The notes below the pieces were generated by a model, which was not told where the DNA came from, did no database searches, and saw only the letters and a program-made list of their open reading frames with translations. The translations under genes and the position numbers were made by a program. Of a DNA stretch of 64,000 nt, positions 1 to 9,616 are shown piece after piece (within the stretch, counting starts at the first letter, position 1; each line of letters opens with the position of its first letter). This DNA is from an uncultured Lactobacillaceae bacterium (GTDB taxonomy: Bacteria > Bacillota > Bacilli > Lactobacillales > Lactobacillaceae): positions 1 through 64,000 of the forward strand of contig CALYPJ010000003.1 of NCBI GenBank assembly GCA_945273735.1, written 5' to 3'.

Positions 1-77
1 AGATTTTTTAAGCATTTTTGGTACTATGTCAAACATGAAAATAATTATTGTTCAAAAATAAGAAAAGGAGTTAAATT

Positions 78-1874
78 TTGAATTCTAAAAATATTCGTAA
101 TTTTGCCATTATTGCCCATATTGATCATGGGAAATCTACTTTAGCTGATCGAATTATGGAAATGACTAATACTGTTAGTCAACGTGAACAAAAAGATCAA
201 TTACTTGATGATTTAAATGTAGAGCAAGCACATGGTGTTACAGTAAAATCTCGTACTGTAAGAAATATTTATCAAGCAGTTGATGGACAAAAGTATGAGT
301 ATAATTTTATTGATACTCCGGGACATGTTGATTTTTCTTATGAAGTTTCTAAAAGTTTAGCTGCTAGTGATGGGGTTATTTTATTGGTAGATGCAACTCA
401 AGGGGTTCAGGCACAAACAGTAGCAAATTATTATTTGGCTAAAAAAAATCATCTAGTAATTATTCCGGTAATTAATAAAATTGATTTACCAGCAGCAGAA
501 GTAATGAAAACTGAGGATCAAATTAAAAAATTAGATCCCAAATTTGCTAAAGCACCAATTTTAAGAATTTCAGCAAAGACAGGACAAGGCGTTAAAGAGG
601 TCTTGGAAGCAATTAGAACCAACATACCTGCACCAAAGGGTAATCCTAAAGCGCCAGTTAAAGCTTTAGTATTCGACTATTTATATAATTCTTTTTTAGG
701 TATAGTAGCATATGTTCGAATAATTGATGGACAACTACAAGCTCAAGATAAAGGTTTGTTAATGGCGAAAGATGAGAAGTTTTTAATCCGTGAAGTGGGT
801 ATTTTTACACCTAAAATGGTAGCTTGTAAAAAATTAGGTGTAGGTGATGTTGGATATATTGTGACGGGTTTAAAGGATCCTCAATCAGTACGTGTTGGTG
901 ATACTTTAACATTAGAAAAAAATCCAACTGATCGGGCATTACCGGGTTATCAACCCGCTAAATCAGTAGTTTTTGCGGGATTTTATCCCCAAGATAATAA
1001 TTATCCTGAATTGAAAAGCGCTCTTGCTAAACTTGCGCTAAATGATCCTTCTTTTAATTATCAAGAAGAGGTTACAGAAGCTCTAGGATCTGGTTTTCGA
1101 TGTGGATTTTTAGGAATGTTTCATCTACAAATTATTAAAGAACGATTAAAAGACGAATATGGTTTAAATGTTTTGACGACAGCACCTAATGTTACATATC
1201 GAGTTTACTTAAAAAATTCAGATCAATTTACAGAAATTACAAATCCAAGTCAATTTCCATATTTTAATGATATTGATTATGTTGAAGAACCAATGATAGA
1301 GGCTAAAATTATTGTTCCTAATAAGTTGTTAACTTCGGTGATGAAATTAGCTGATCAACATAAAGGTGAATTGAAAGGTATGAATCAGCAAAGTCAAAAC
1401 ACAGAAGTAATTTATAAAATTCCTCTTTCAGAAGTTGCTTATCAATTTTTTAATAAATTAAAATCAGTTTCTCATGGGTATGCGAGTTTAGAAACTAGCG
1501 ATGCTGGATATGATTTGGCAGACGTAGTAAAAATAGAGGTAGATATCAATTATTCTCCAATTGATGCTTTAGCTTTTATTGTACATCGCGAAGATGCGCC
1601 AAGTTTAACCCAGGAGTTGGTTCATAAATTAAAATATACGGTACCTCGTATGCTTTATCCTATGCCAGTGCAAGCAGTAGTTGAAGGTAAGACCTTGGCT
1701 CGAGTAGATATTCCACCATTGCGAAAGAATGCTGCAGTTTCTGGTAATAAAAAAAGCATTTCGAAAAAGCAAGAACTTTTGCGTCGACAGAATATTAATA
1801 AACGTCAAGCTGTAAAAAATAATGTTAAACTTTCACAAAAGACATTTAATTCAATTTTGGAGTTAAAGCCATAA
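78..1874 (+). CDS. lepA: LepA/EF4-type translational GTPase (divergent paralogue)
   Basis: A 598-residue GTPase of the LepA (elongation factor 4) family, which acts on ribosomes. Seen: G1 motif AHIDHGKST at residues 13-21, DTPGHVDF near 79-86, NKID near 132, then EF-G-like domains and a basic C-terminal tail. The start is TTG at 78, with AAAAGGAG just upstream. The switch region reads AHGVTVK where ordinary LepA has ERGITIK, and the C-terminal tail is also unlike the usual one. Lactobacilli often carry two LepA genes, so I infer this is the second, divergent copy and not the housekeeping one. The family call is firm; the role as paralogue is inferred. Confidence 0.88.
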   Translation: MNSKNIRNFAIIAHIDHGKSTLADRIMEMTNTVSQREQKDQLLDDLNVEQAHGVTVKSRTVRNIYQAVDGQKYEYNFIDTPGHVDFSYEVSKSLAASDGVILLVDATQGVQAQTVANYYLAKKNHLVIIPVINKIDLPAAEVMKTEDQIKKLDPKFAKAPILRISAKTGQGVKEVLEAIRTNIPAPKGNPKAPVKALVFDYLYNSFLGIVAYVRIIDGQLQAQDKGLLMAKDEKFLIREVGIFTPKMVACKKLGVGDVGYIVTGLKDPQSVRVGDTLTLEKNPTDRALPGYQPAKSVVFAGFYPQDNNYPELKSALAKLALNDPSFNYQEEVTEALGSGFRCGFLGMFHLQIIKERLKDEYGLNVLTTAPNVTYRVYLKNSDQFTEITNPSQFPYFNDIDYVEEPMIEAKIIVPNKLLTSVMKLADQHKGELKGMNQQSQNTEVIYKIPLSEVAYQFFNKLKSVSHGYASLETSDAGYDLADVVKIEVDINYSPIDALAFIVHREDAPSLTQELVHKLKYTVPRMLYPMPVQAVVEGKTLARVDIPPLRKNAAVSGNKKSISKKQELLRRQNINKRQAVKNNVKLSQKTFNSILELKP

Positions 1875-2009
1875 AAATAATTTATCAGATAATTTTTTTA
1901 GATGTTAAAAATTATCAGTATCAAACGATTTTTTAAAGTTGCAAAAGTGTAAGGTTATTTAAATTCCTGCTTGTTAGAATATGTTTGAAAAATACATGGA
2001 GGAAAGATA

Positions 2010-2762
2010 ATGACCAGCATAGTTGCAGTACAACAAGTAAAAAAAGTATACGGTAAGGTTCATGAAGAAAAAACTGTTGCTTTAAAGAATGTCAATTTTC
2101 AGGTGGAAACAGGAGAATTTATTGGAATTATGGGAGCTTCTGGTTCTGGTAAGTCAACTTTGTTAAATATTTTATCGACCATAGATCGTCCGACTTCGGG
2201 GCAAGTTTTGATCAATGGTTATGATATTACAAAATTGCGCGGTAATAAGTTATCCGATTTTCGAGCTCACCAAATTGGCTTTATTTTTCAAGATTTCAAT
2301 TTATTGGAAGATTTAACTGTTGAAGAAAATATTGCTTTACCATTGTCATTGGAAGAAATGAGTCCGAAAAGAATTAAAGCTTTAGTCACATTAATTTCTA
2401 AAAAACTTTCTATTTCATCAATTTTAAAAAAATATCCAGCAGAAATTTCTGGAGGTCAAAAGCAGCGTGCAGCTGCGGCACGAGCTTTAATTACTAAGCC
2501 GGCAATATTATTGGGTGATGAACCTACAGGATCATTAGATTCGAGTAGTGCTCGCGAATTATTAAATACAATGACTAATTTAAATCAAAAAGATAAAATT
2601 TCAATTTTATTGGTAACTCATGATCCAGTTTCTGCAAGTTTTTGCCAACGTATTTTATTTATCAAAGATGGGGTTATCGGTAAGGAATTGCGGCGAAATA
2701 ATTTAGATCGAATAAGTTTTTATCATCAAATATTAAATGAAGTTGAAAGTTTTGAAAGTTAA
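2010..2762 (+). CDS. ABC transporter ATP-binding protein, BceA-like
   Basis: ATPase subunit (250 residues) of an FtsX-type ABC system of the MacB/BceA group, which commonly removes or senses peptide antibiotics at the membrane. Seen: Walker A GASGSGKST at residues 42-50, Q-loop region IFQDFNLL, signature ISGGQKQR, Walker B ILLGDEPTGSLD. An AUG follows GGAGGAAAG. The stop codon overlaps the permease start (TAATG), so the two are translationally coupled. No histidine kinase or response regulator is adjacent, unlike typical bce loci. The substrate cannot be told from the sequence. Confidence 0.9.
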   Translation: MTSIVAVQQVKKVYGKVHEEKTVALKNVNFQVETGEFIGIMGASGSGKSTLLNILSTIDRPTSGQVLINGYDITKLRGNKLSDFRAHQIGFIFQDFNLLEDLTVEENIALPLSLEEMSPKRIKALVTLISKKLSISSILKKYPAEISGGQKQRAAAARALITKPAILLGDEPTGSLDSSSARELLNTMTNLNQKDKISILLVTHDPVSASFCQRILFIKDGVIGKELRRNNLDRISFYHQILNEVESFES

Positions 2763-4576
2763 TGGTGAAAAAAATGACTTTAAAACTAGCATTAAGTGGT
2801 TTAAAAAATCATCTAAAAGATTATTTCATTCTTTTTTCTGGATTAACAATTTCTGCAGCAATTTTTTACATGTTTCAAACCCTAGCAGCTAACCCACTCT
2901 TTTTAAAAAGTAATACTTATTTATCATCCATTGTTGTTATTTTTAATTTAGGCACTTTTCTTTTAGCTATTATTACTTTTGCCTATCTTAATTATGCAAA
3001 TAATTTTTTAATAAGTTTGCGTTCGCGTATTTATGCAATGTATTTAATGCTCGGAGCAAAGTCACGGAAGATTGCGCAACTTATTTTTTTAGAAACTATA
3101 GTTATAGGTTTTTTAGCCATTCTAACCGGCATAGTATGTGGAATTATTTTAACCCAATTAATTAGCAGGTTACTAATTAAGCAGTTGGATTTAAGTTTGA
3201 TACATTATTCGCCATGGAATAACCAAGCAATATTAGTTACTTTAATTTTCTTTCTATTTATTTTTGTTTTTTTTGCTCTCAAGAATGCAAGAAAACTAGT
3301 CTATACTCCTATTTTAAAATTATTAAATCAAGAAAAAACTCCAGTTCGTGCTCATAAAAATCCTTTATTGTGGGGTGGAGAAATTATTGCCGGAATAGTT
3401 TTATTAGCAATTGGATACTGGGCCTTAGCACATTTAGATAAATTAAACGTAAATGGAATTTTTATGGCAATTATAACGATTGTTTCTGGAAGTTATTTCG
3501 TTTTTGATTCCTTATTTTTAGCGATTATTCAAAGTTTGCAACACCGTCCAAACTTCGCTTTAAAAAGATTACATAGCTTTACTTTAGGCCAATTAAATTT
3601 TCGTTTACGTGACTTAACAAAATTACTGGCCATGATTTCAATCATGTTCGCTTTAGCTCTTGGTGCCATTACTGTAGGTATTGGTTTTCATCGTGATATT
3701 GCTACTATAACTAACGTCTGTTCAGATTATGATTTTATTTTACATGATCCAAGTACTAGAGAATTAGATCAGGTTAATAATCTTAAATTAACAGATACAA
3801 GTGTATATCACTATAAAATTGCTTCAAATAAAGTTTATTGGTTGGTTGATGATTTTAATCTTAAACCTTTTAATCACGTAATACCTAATGGATCTTTTAA
3901 TCCAATTAAATATTCTCATGTTACTGGTAAACAAATGTTAAAAGATAAGAATCAATGGCTTAGTATATTACAATCATATTTGGGCGATACATCAACTATA
4001 CTTCCCGGTGGTTTTCTGTCAAAAAAAGAATTTGAAACTAAAACGGGAAAAGAACATATAATTAACTTATATGTTTTAAAAAATTTTATGGCAGAAAAAA
4101 ATCAGATTAAACCTCTAGTATTAGCAGATAATAAAAAAATTAAATTGGATGTTAATCGTGATTCGACTCAAAAATATAACATGTTTTTTGTAATTAATGG
4201 AATGCTCTCGGGTTTTGAATTTATGGGATTATTTTTAGGAATAGCCTTTTTAGCAATGTTAGCATCTTGTTTAATGTTTAAAATTCTTTCAGGAGCAAAT
4301 AATGACATGCACCGTTACCAAATATTAAAACAAATTGGAGCCCGACACCAATTATTAGAATATTCAATTGCTCAAGAAATAGGTACTATTTTTCTATTGC
4401 CGGCTTTACTTGGGGTTGTTCACGTCCTTTTTGGATTACAAATGTTTAAAGTAACTAACTTGATTTATGAGCCATATAAAAATTTAATAATTCCCATTGG
4501 CATTTTTTTAGTTCTTTATGCCTTTTACTATTTAGTAACAGATTTTATTTACCAAAAAAAGGTTTTAAGAAAATAG
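2762..4576 (+). CDS. FtsX-like ABC transporter permease, BceB-like
   Basis: A 604-residue membrane protein with about ten hydrophobic segments: one near the N-terminus, groups around residues 50-180 and 210-260, then segments near 290, 490, 540 and 570. A large loop of about 170 residues lies between roughly 310 and 480. This is the BceB/FtsX layout, where the external loop contacts peptide antibiotics. The start ATG at 2762 overlaps the ATPase stop; an internal ATG at 2774 is a possible alternative. It pairs with the ATPase at 2010-2762 and is followed by a strong terminator. Substrate unknown. Confidence 0.85.
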   Translation: MVKKMTLKLALSGLKNHLKDYFILFSGLTISAAIFYMFQTLAANPLFLKSNTYLSSIVVIFNLGTFLLAIITFAYLNYANNFLISLRSRIYAMYLMLGAKSRKIAQLIFLETIVIGFLAILTGIVCGIILTQLISRLLIKQLDLSLIHYSPWNNQAILVTLIFFLFIFVFFALKNARKLVYTPILKLLNQEKTPVRAHKNPLLWGGEIIAGIVLLAIGYWALAHLDKLNVNGIFMAIITIVSGSYFVFDSLFLAIIQSLQHRPNFALKRLHSFTLGQLNFRLRDLTKLLAMISIMFALALGAITVGIGFHRDIATITNVCSDYDFILHDPSTRELDQVNNLKLTDTSVYHYKIASNKVYWLVDDFNLKPFNHVIPNGSFNPIKYSHVTGKQMLKDKNQWLSILQSYLGDTSTILPGGFLSKKEFETKTGKEHIINLYVLKNFMAEKNQIKPLVLADNKKIKLDVNRDSTQKYNMFFVINGMLSGFEFMGLFLGIAFLAMLASCLMFKILSGANNDMHRYQILKQIGARHQLLEYSIAQEIGTIFLLPALLGVVHVLFGLQMFKVTNLIYEPYKNLIIPIGIFLVLYAFYYLVTDFIYQKKVLRK

Positions 4577-4603
4577 TTTATTAAATTGATTATTTATAAT
4601 TTT

Positions 4604-4644
4604 ACGAGATCAAATTTTGAGATTAAAATTTGATCTCGTTTTTT
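4604..4644 (+). terminator. Intrinsic terminator after the ABC pair
   Basis: A perfect 15-bp stem (4604-4618 with 4625-4639) with a 6-nt loop runs directly into a T tract at 4639-4644. It lies 28 bp after the permease stop. Confidence 0.93.
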
Positions 4645-5392
4645 AGTTTACATATATGCGAAGTTAGTATTATTTAAAATGAATGTAATATACTATAATC
4701 CTATAAAAATATTATAAGCTCTTTTTTAAAACAATTTACTACATGTTTCCTGGTGATCAGGAAAGCTTTTTATTTTTAATCCATTAATTAGAATTAATAT
4801 TAATTATTTTTTAGTTCTAATTATATTTATTGATTTTTTTAATGAATCTTTAATGGAAAAATGGTAAAATAACTAATTAGGAGTTGAGTTTTAATAATTC
4901 TTTTTAATAATTGCAGTTTAATAAGATATTAGAAAGTTTTTATAATTAATCATTTCCAATTAAATAAGAAAAGCCATCCATATTTTGATAAAAAGTTTCA
5001 GAATATAGCTTAGTGTATTTTAGATTTTAAAAAACTTAATTATAAAAATAAATTACTAGGAAACTTCTAAGTGTGAAATTTTCCTACATTAATTTAATAT
5101 CTACTTCTTAATTTTTTCAATAATTTGAATCTTATAAAAAGTAAAGAATAATTTTTTGAGGACTTTGAGTTATTGGTTAAATTAAATGTTTATTTTCTTT
5201 TTTTTATTTTAGTTACACATTTTATTTTCTATCTTTTTTTAGAAAAAATGGTAAAATTTTCTTATTGCTTTAAAATATATATTAAAAATTTTTAAATAAT
5301 TTTTTGAAATAAACTTTCAAAGATGGTTTTAATTGTATTATTATGTATGTATTAAAGTAAAGATATTTTAATTTAATTTAGGAGGACAAAGT
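4645..5392. other. Long AT-rich non-coding stretch
   Basis: I find no supportable gene here. A 7-bp hairpin, TTTCCTG(4746-4752)/CAGGAAA(4758-4764), is followed by a T-rich run and could terminate transcription. The string AAAATGGTAAAAT occurs near 4858 and again near 5247; its TGGTAAAAT core resembles an extended -10 element. The second copy lies about 145 bp upstream of the BlaI-type gene. Everything else is low-complexity A/T sequence. Confidence 0.5.
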
Positions 5393-5764
5393 TTGGAAAA
5401 ATTAAAATTTACAAAGCGTGAACTTGATATTATGCATGTATTATGGGATGCAAAAGAACCCTTATCAGCAAAAGAAGTTTTTGAACAGAATTCTTCAATT
5501 AGTTTAAATACGATTCAAGCAGTATTAAGGAAATTACTTCGGAATAAGATTATTAAAACTGCTGAAATTGGTTACAGTGGTACTGTTTTAACACGTAAAT
5601 ATTCGCCATTATTATCTGAAGAAGACTATTTAGCATCACAATTTTCGAAAAAAAGTATTTCAAATTTAATTTCGCTTTTGATTAAAAATAGTAAAGCTGA
5701 AGATCTTGATAAAATTGAAAAATTAGTCAAAGACAAAAAGGCTGAATTAACTGTTAATAATTAG
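5393..5764 (+). CDS. BlaI/MecI/CopY-family transcriptional repressor
   Basis: A 123-residue winged-helix protein of the penicillinase-repressor family. Seen: the N-terminal segment LTFTKRELDIMHVLW-like start followed by a helix-turn-helix (NTIQAVLRKLLRNKII) and a C-terminal dimerisation region. The start is TTG at 5393, eight bases after AGGAGG. The C-terminus lacks the CxCx4CxC copper-binding cysteines of CopY, so it is not an obvious CopY. No BlaR/MecR protease or other target lies beside it, so it is an orphan regulator in this window. A role at the copper operon 20 kb downstream is possible but unsupported. Confidence 0.82.
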   Translation: MEKLKFTKRELDIMHVLWDAKEPLSAKEVFEQNSSISLNTIQAVLRKLLRNKIIKTAEIGYSGTVLTRKYSPLLSEEDYLASQFSKKSISNLISLLIKNSKAEDLDKIEKLVKDKKAELTVNN

Positions 5765-5954
5765 TCTTTTAATAACGGTACTTTAAGATTTAAATTTTAG
5801 TATTTTAACTATAAAAGTCACTTTAGACTTTTTAAATTTACCATTAATATTTGTGAATGGTTTTCTTAAGGTACAACCTTTATGTGTTAATTATCATAAT
5901 TTTAATTAATAAAATTTAGTTTTTACCTTTCATAGTTGAAAAACAATTTAAGGT

Positions 5955-5995
5955 AAAAGGCATTCAGTAAACTTATAGTTTATTGAATGCCTTTT
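5955..5995. terminator. Bidirectional terminator
   Basis: An 18-bp stem with one G-U type mismatch (5955-5972 with 5978-5995) carries A and T runs at its ends. It sits between the convergent BlaI-type gene and the SorC-type gene and can serve both. Confidence 0.88.
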
Positions 5996-6036
5996 ATTAT
6001 ACTCAAAATAATCTTTTAAGAGAATGAATATTCAAT

Positions 6037-6984
6037 TTAATGTTTGAGTAAGATCAATATTTTACTAGCTACTGATTCACTAAGATAGAAAGTGTTTAAA
6101 AGTTGACCTCTCATTGCCCCTAAAGTGGCTTCAGCTTTTAATTTATTAGTTACAACGGTAATTTTTTTAGGAGTTTTAAGAATTTGTTTTATAGGCATAC
6201 TAAAAACGGGGATGTCTTTTTCATTAATAAAATTACCATTTAAGTCAAAGGGACGACCATAAAGTAATCCAGCAACTTTTTTTCGAGCACTTGGAGGAAT
6301 GATTCGGTCAATTTCTTGTTTCCACGTAGAAACTGTTTCAAGTGATTCTAAATTTCCTAAACTGCAAATAATTAGATTAAGAGAACTTCCTAAAGCTAAA
6401 GTTGGTTTAATTGCCGGCTCTTTAGTCCAAAGTTCGCGAGCTTGATCATTAAATACATATAATGGTGCAACCATGGTTTGATATTTTGCTCCTAAACGGT
6501 TTGCTGCCATTTCAACTAAACGCATTGAACCAGCTTTTGAATTATATTTCATATTTTCACCCATAATTTGAGTAAACAGAATGTTGGGATAATCAGCTGT
6601 GTTGAAATGTTGAATTAGATCATATATTGTTTCGCCCCAGGATAAACCAATCACTTCATTAGGTGTTAAAGAATGTTGAATTTCTTGGGCGGCATACAAG
6701 AAAACGTTGGCAGTAGTATTTGTAGGGTTAGGAGCATCTTTAACAATAATTATTTTTTCATTTGGGAAAATTTGTTTAAAAAGACGTTCCATTGTGCGTT
6801 GGCGACTAATAGGGGCATTAATTTGAATATTAACTAGTCCTTCATTAGTAGCTTCATCGAGATATTTTTCTACATAGTAACGTGAAATTTTGAATTGTTT
6901 AGCAATTTCACTAATTGAATTTCTTGAATAGTAAAAGCATTGAGCAATTGCAATAATTAGCTCTTGATGATTAAAATCGGACAA
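6037..6984 (-). CDS. citI: SorC/DeoR-family regulator, CitI-like
   Basis: A 315-residue regulator with an N-terminal helix-turn-helix (residues about 8-50, including ISEIAKQFKISRYYVEKYLDE) and a C-terminal sugar-binding domain of the SorC family (IGLSWGETIYDLI; FTQIMGE). The start is TTG at 6984-6982, preceded by GAGGAGG. It is divergent from the permease-citCDEF cluster. That arrangement matches CitI, the citrate-responsive activator described in Weissella paramesenteroides. Binding of citrate and activation of the divergent operon are inferred from family and position. Confidence 0.82.
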   Translation of the reverse strand: MSDFNHQELIIAIAQCFYYSRNSISEIAKQFKISRYYVEKYLDEATNEGLVNIQINAPISRQRTMERLFKQIFPNEKIIIVKDAPNPTNTTANVFLYAAQEIQHSLTPNEVIGLSWGETIYDLIQHFNTADYPNILFTQIMGENMKYNSKAGSMRLVEMAANRLGAKYQTMVAPLYVFNDQARELWTKEPAIKPTLALGSSLNLIICSLGNLESLETVSTWKQEIDRIIPPSARKKVAGLLYGRPFDLNGNFINEKDIPVFSMPIKQILKTPKKITVVTNKLKAEATLGAMRGQLLNTFYLSESVASKILILLKH

Positions 6985-7198
6985 TTAGTTAAAGCCTCCT
7001 CAAATTGATTATTTTAATTTTATCATTGTTTTTATTTTAAACTTTCGTAGGAAGAAAAATAGTAGGAATATAATATGAAATTAACTATAATAGTAGATAA
7101 TAGTTAAAAATAAATATAAGGTTAATTTATGTCAAAATTAGGATACATTATCAGTTAGAAACTAAGTTACATTTCTGAACATAAATGGTAATAAATAA

Positions 7199-7281
7199 TT
7201 GACTACACTTAATCATTAAGTGGATTAATAGCTATTTTTTATATTAATGAAGTAATTATTTAAGTTAATTATTTATTAACT
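7199..7281. promoter_or_regulatory. Candidate citrate-operon promoter and operator dyads
   Basis: In the 321-bp divergent gap a TTGACT at 7199-7204 could act as a -35 element. A perfect 17-bp dyad, CACTTAAT-C-ATTAAGTG (7206-7222), immediately follows it. A second dyad, AGTTAAT/ATTAACT (7263-7269 and 7275-7281), lies 25 bp before the permease start. These are plausible sites for the divergent SorC-type regulator; the -10 is not clear. Confidence 0.45.
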
Positions 7282-7305
7282 AATAATAAAATTAGGAAGT
7301 ATAGA

Positions 7306-8277
7306 ATGACAATATTTTGGACCTCAATTCAAAGTGTATTGGCGATTATGTTTATGATTGCTATTGGTTACTTTGCTGATCAAAAAAATTGGTTTGATCA
7401 GCAGTTTTCCAAATCACTATCAAAAATCATTATGCAAGTGGCTTTACCGGCTTCTATCTTTATGTCCATGATGGAACATTTTAAACCAAATCAGCTTGCA
7501 AACTTATCGATAGGTTTAATATATTCTATTCTAAGTATTAGTATTGGTTTGCTTTTAGCATCATTAATAGTTAGTTCTCTTAAAGTATCTAAGGGACGAC
7601 GAGGTTTAATGATTACAGCAATGAATTTTGCTAATACTGTTTTTATTGGCATGCCCCTTAATGAAGCTTTATTCGGTACAATTTCAATTCCTTATTTATT
7701 AGTTTATTACATTATTAATACTATTATGCTGTGGACAGTAGGAGTATGGATTATTGCTGCTGATGATCCTACTATCAACAGTAAGGGGCAAAAAGTAAAA
7801 TTTGATTGGCATCATTTGATTCCAGCACCAATTTGGGGTTTTATTGTTGCGCTTCCTTTTATTTTCATTCCTTGGTTGAAAACTCACCTTTTAGTTAGCT
7901 TTGTAACGACTACATTGTCTAAAATTGGAGGATTAGTAACTCCGTTATCCTTAATTTATATTGGAATTATGCTTAGTAATTTTGGCTTAAAAAATATGAA
8001 ATTTGATCGTTCAGTTATTGTTACTTTATTTGGGCGTTTTGTTACAGCACCAGTAATTATGACAATTTTAATTTTTATTGGCGCTCAAGTAGGATTAACC
8101 GTAATACCTGTATTTTATAAAACATTGATTATTCAAGCTGCAACTCCAACTTTTGCGGTATTACCAGTTTTAGCAACTACTTATCATAGTGATGTACAGT
8201 TTGCTACTAATATTGTGGTTACTTCATCAGTGTTATTTATAATTGTCGTTCCGATAGTTATGTTAATTATGGGGTAA
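7306..8277 (+). CDS. AEC-family organic acid permease
   Basis: A 323-residue, strongly hydrophobic protein of the auxin-efflux-carrier (AEC) family with about ten membrane helices. The opening IQSVLAIMFMIAIGYFADQKNWF and a central N-x-G-M/P-type kink region (NFANTVFIGMPLNEALFG) are typical. In lactic acid bacteria this family includes malate and other carboxylate permeases. It opens the citrate lyase operon, 6 bp before citC, so I infer it imports citrate or another di/tricarboxylate. The better known citrate carriers CitP (2HCT) and CitM are absent from the window. Confidence 0.85.
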   Translation: MTIFWTSIQSVLAIMFMIAIGYFADQKNWFDQQFSKSLSKIIMQVALPASIFMSMMEHFKPNQLANLSIGLIYSILSISIGLLLASLIVSSLKVSKGRRGLMITAMNFANTVFIGMPLNEALFGTISIPYLLVYYIINTIMLWTVGVWIIAADDPTINSKGQKVKFDWHHLIPAPIWGFIVALPFIFIPWLKTHLLVSFVTTTLSKIGGLVTPLSLIYIGIMLSNFGLKNMKFDRSVIVTLFGRFVTAPVIMTILIFIGAQVGLTVIPVFYKTLIIQAATPTFAVLPVLATTYHSDVQFATNIVVTSSVLFIIVVPIVMLIMG

Positions 8278-8283
8278 GGATCA

Positions 8284-9333
8284 ATGACTAAAATACGTCA
8301 AATATTTTTACAAATTCCTAGTTTAAAAAGAAAATGGGAACAATTTTTACATCAACAAGGTTTAACTAGTTTTTCAGAAGCTGAAGTAACTAATTTGGAT
8401 TTTACTTTGGGACTTTATGAAGGGCAAAAATTACTTGGCACCGGATCAATAAGCGATAATGTTTTAAAATTTATTGCCGTAATTCCAGGGGAATTGTCAG
8501 CAACTTATTTTAATCAAATTGTTTCGGCATTACAAAGCTATTTAGTTCAAAATGGTCAAACTCATATGATGGTTTTTACTAAACCACAATATGAAGCAAG
8601 TTTTAATTATGTAGGTTTTAAAACATTAACGAAAACAATACAAGGTTGTTTATTGGAATCCGGGAATCCGGGAATTCAACAATATTTCAAAAATTTGCCC
8701 AATGTATCTAATCAAAATCAGCATCAAGTAGCTGCTGTTGTAGTTAATGCAAATCCTTTTACGATGGGACATCGATATTTAATTGAAAAAGCGGCACAAG
8801 AAAACGAAATAGTTGACGTCTTTGTATTGTCAGCTAATCATTCTTTATTTACTAGTGATGAGCGTTTTCATTTAGTTAAACTTGGAGTTGCAGATTTTAA
8901 AAATGTGCGGGTGTTTCCTGGTGGGAGCTATTTAGTCAGTTATGCTACTTTTCCAGCATATTTTATCGTGTCAAAAGATAATGTAATTCGTTACCAAACG
9001 ACTTTAGATGCTCAGTTATTCCGTGATCAAATTGCTCCAGTATTAAATATTAAAAGACGCTATTTAGGTGATGAACCTTTCTCACATACAACTAACATTT
9101 ATAATCAAACACTTAAAGCAGTGCTACCACCTAAAATACAGGTAGTTATAATTCCTCGTTTACAACAAGGTAATCAAATTGTTACTGCTACAGCGGTAAG
9201 GCAAGCAATAGCGCATCAAGAAATTACAATGGTAAAAGATTTTCTGCCTGAGATCACTTATCAATTTATTCAAGATCATCAATCAGAGTTACTCGAACGA
9301 ATTGGGAAAGGAGTTAACATTAGTGGAAATTAA
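8284..9333 (+). CDS. citC: [Citrate (pro-3S)-lyase] ligase
   Basis: CitC (349 residues) acetylates the thiol of the citrate lyase prosthetic group with acetate and ATP, switching the enzyme on. Seen: an N-terminal GNAT-like acetyltransferase part (residues about 1-125) and a C-terminal nucleotidyltransferase domain with VVVNANPFTMGHRYLIE near 152-168, the (H/T)xGH nucleotide-binding motif. The start ATG follows GTAAGG. The 3' end overlaps the true citD start by 11 bases. Confidence 0.94.
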   Translation: MTKIRQIFLQIPSLKRKWEQFLHQQGLTSFSEAEVTNLDFTLGLYEGQKLLGTGSISDNVLKFIAVIPGELSATYFNQIVSALQSYLVQNGQTHMMVFTKPQYEASFNYVGFKTLTKTIQGCLLESGNPGIQQYFKNLPNVSNQNQHQVAAVVVNANPFTMGHRYLIEKAAQENEIVDVFVLSANHSLFTSDERFHLVKLGVADFKNVRVFPGGSYLVSYATFPAYFIVSKDNVIRYQTTLDAQLFRDQIAPVLNIKRRYLGDEPFSHTTNIYNQTLKAVLPPKIQVVIIPRLQQGNQIVTATAVRQAIAHQEITMVKDFLPEITYQFIQDHQSELLERIGKGVNISGN

Positions 9334-9616
9334 AAAAACAGTTATTGCTGGAACGTTAGAATCTTCTGATATTCAGATTACCTTAAGCCCAGCAACGGGT
9401 GATAATTTAGAAATTGAGTTAGAATCAGATGTTTTAAATCAATTTGGTAATCAAATTAAAAAAGTAATTACTGAAACTTTGCAAAAGTTTCAAATTACCA
9501 AAGTTCATGTTAAAGCTATTGATCAAGGAGCGTTAGATTGTGTTATTAGAGCTCGAACGATTACGGCTGTTCAAAGAGCATTGGGTCAAACCGAACCAGC
9601 TTGGGAGGAACTTTAA
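9323..9616 (+). CDS. citD: Citrate lyase acyl carrier protein (gamma subunit)
   Basis: CitD (97 residues) carries the 2'-(5''-triphosphoribosyl)-3'-dephospho-CoA group of citrate lyase. I set the start at GTG 9323 because AAAGGAG lies at 9307-9313, and because this makes the protein begin like other CitD proteins, with the attachment serine at residue 14 in GTLESSD. An in-frame TTG at 9302 lies deeper in citC and lacks a ribosome site. It is the partner of CitE and CitF. Confidence 0.92.
   Translation: MEIKKTVIAGTLESSDIQITLSPATGDNLEIELESDVLNQFGNQIKKVITETLQKFQITKVHVKAIDQGALDCVIRARTITAVQRALGQTEPAWEEL

Noticed and set aside
5393-5764. BlaI-family gene as the copper regulator CopY
   Set aside because: It lacks the C-terminal CxCx4CxC motif and is 20 kb from the cop boxes. 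I keep only the family call.
7663-7900. Minus-strand open frame inside the AEC permease gene
   Set aside because: It is antisense to a conserved membrane protein frame and shows no ribosome site or recognisable protein.
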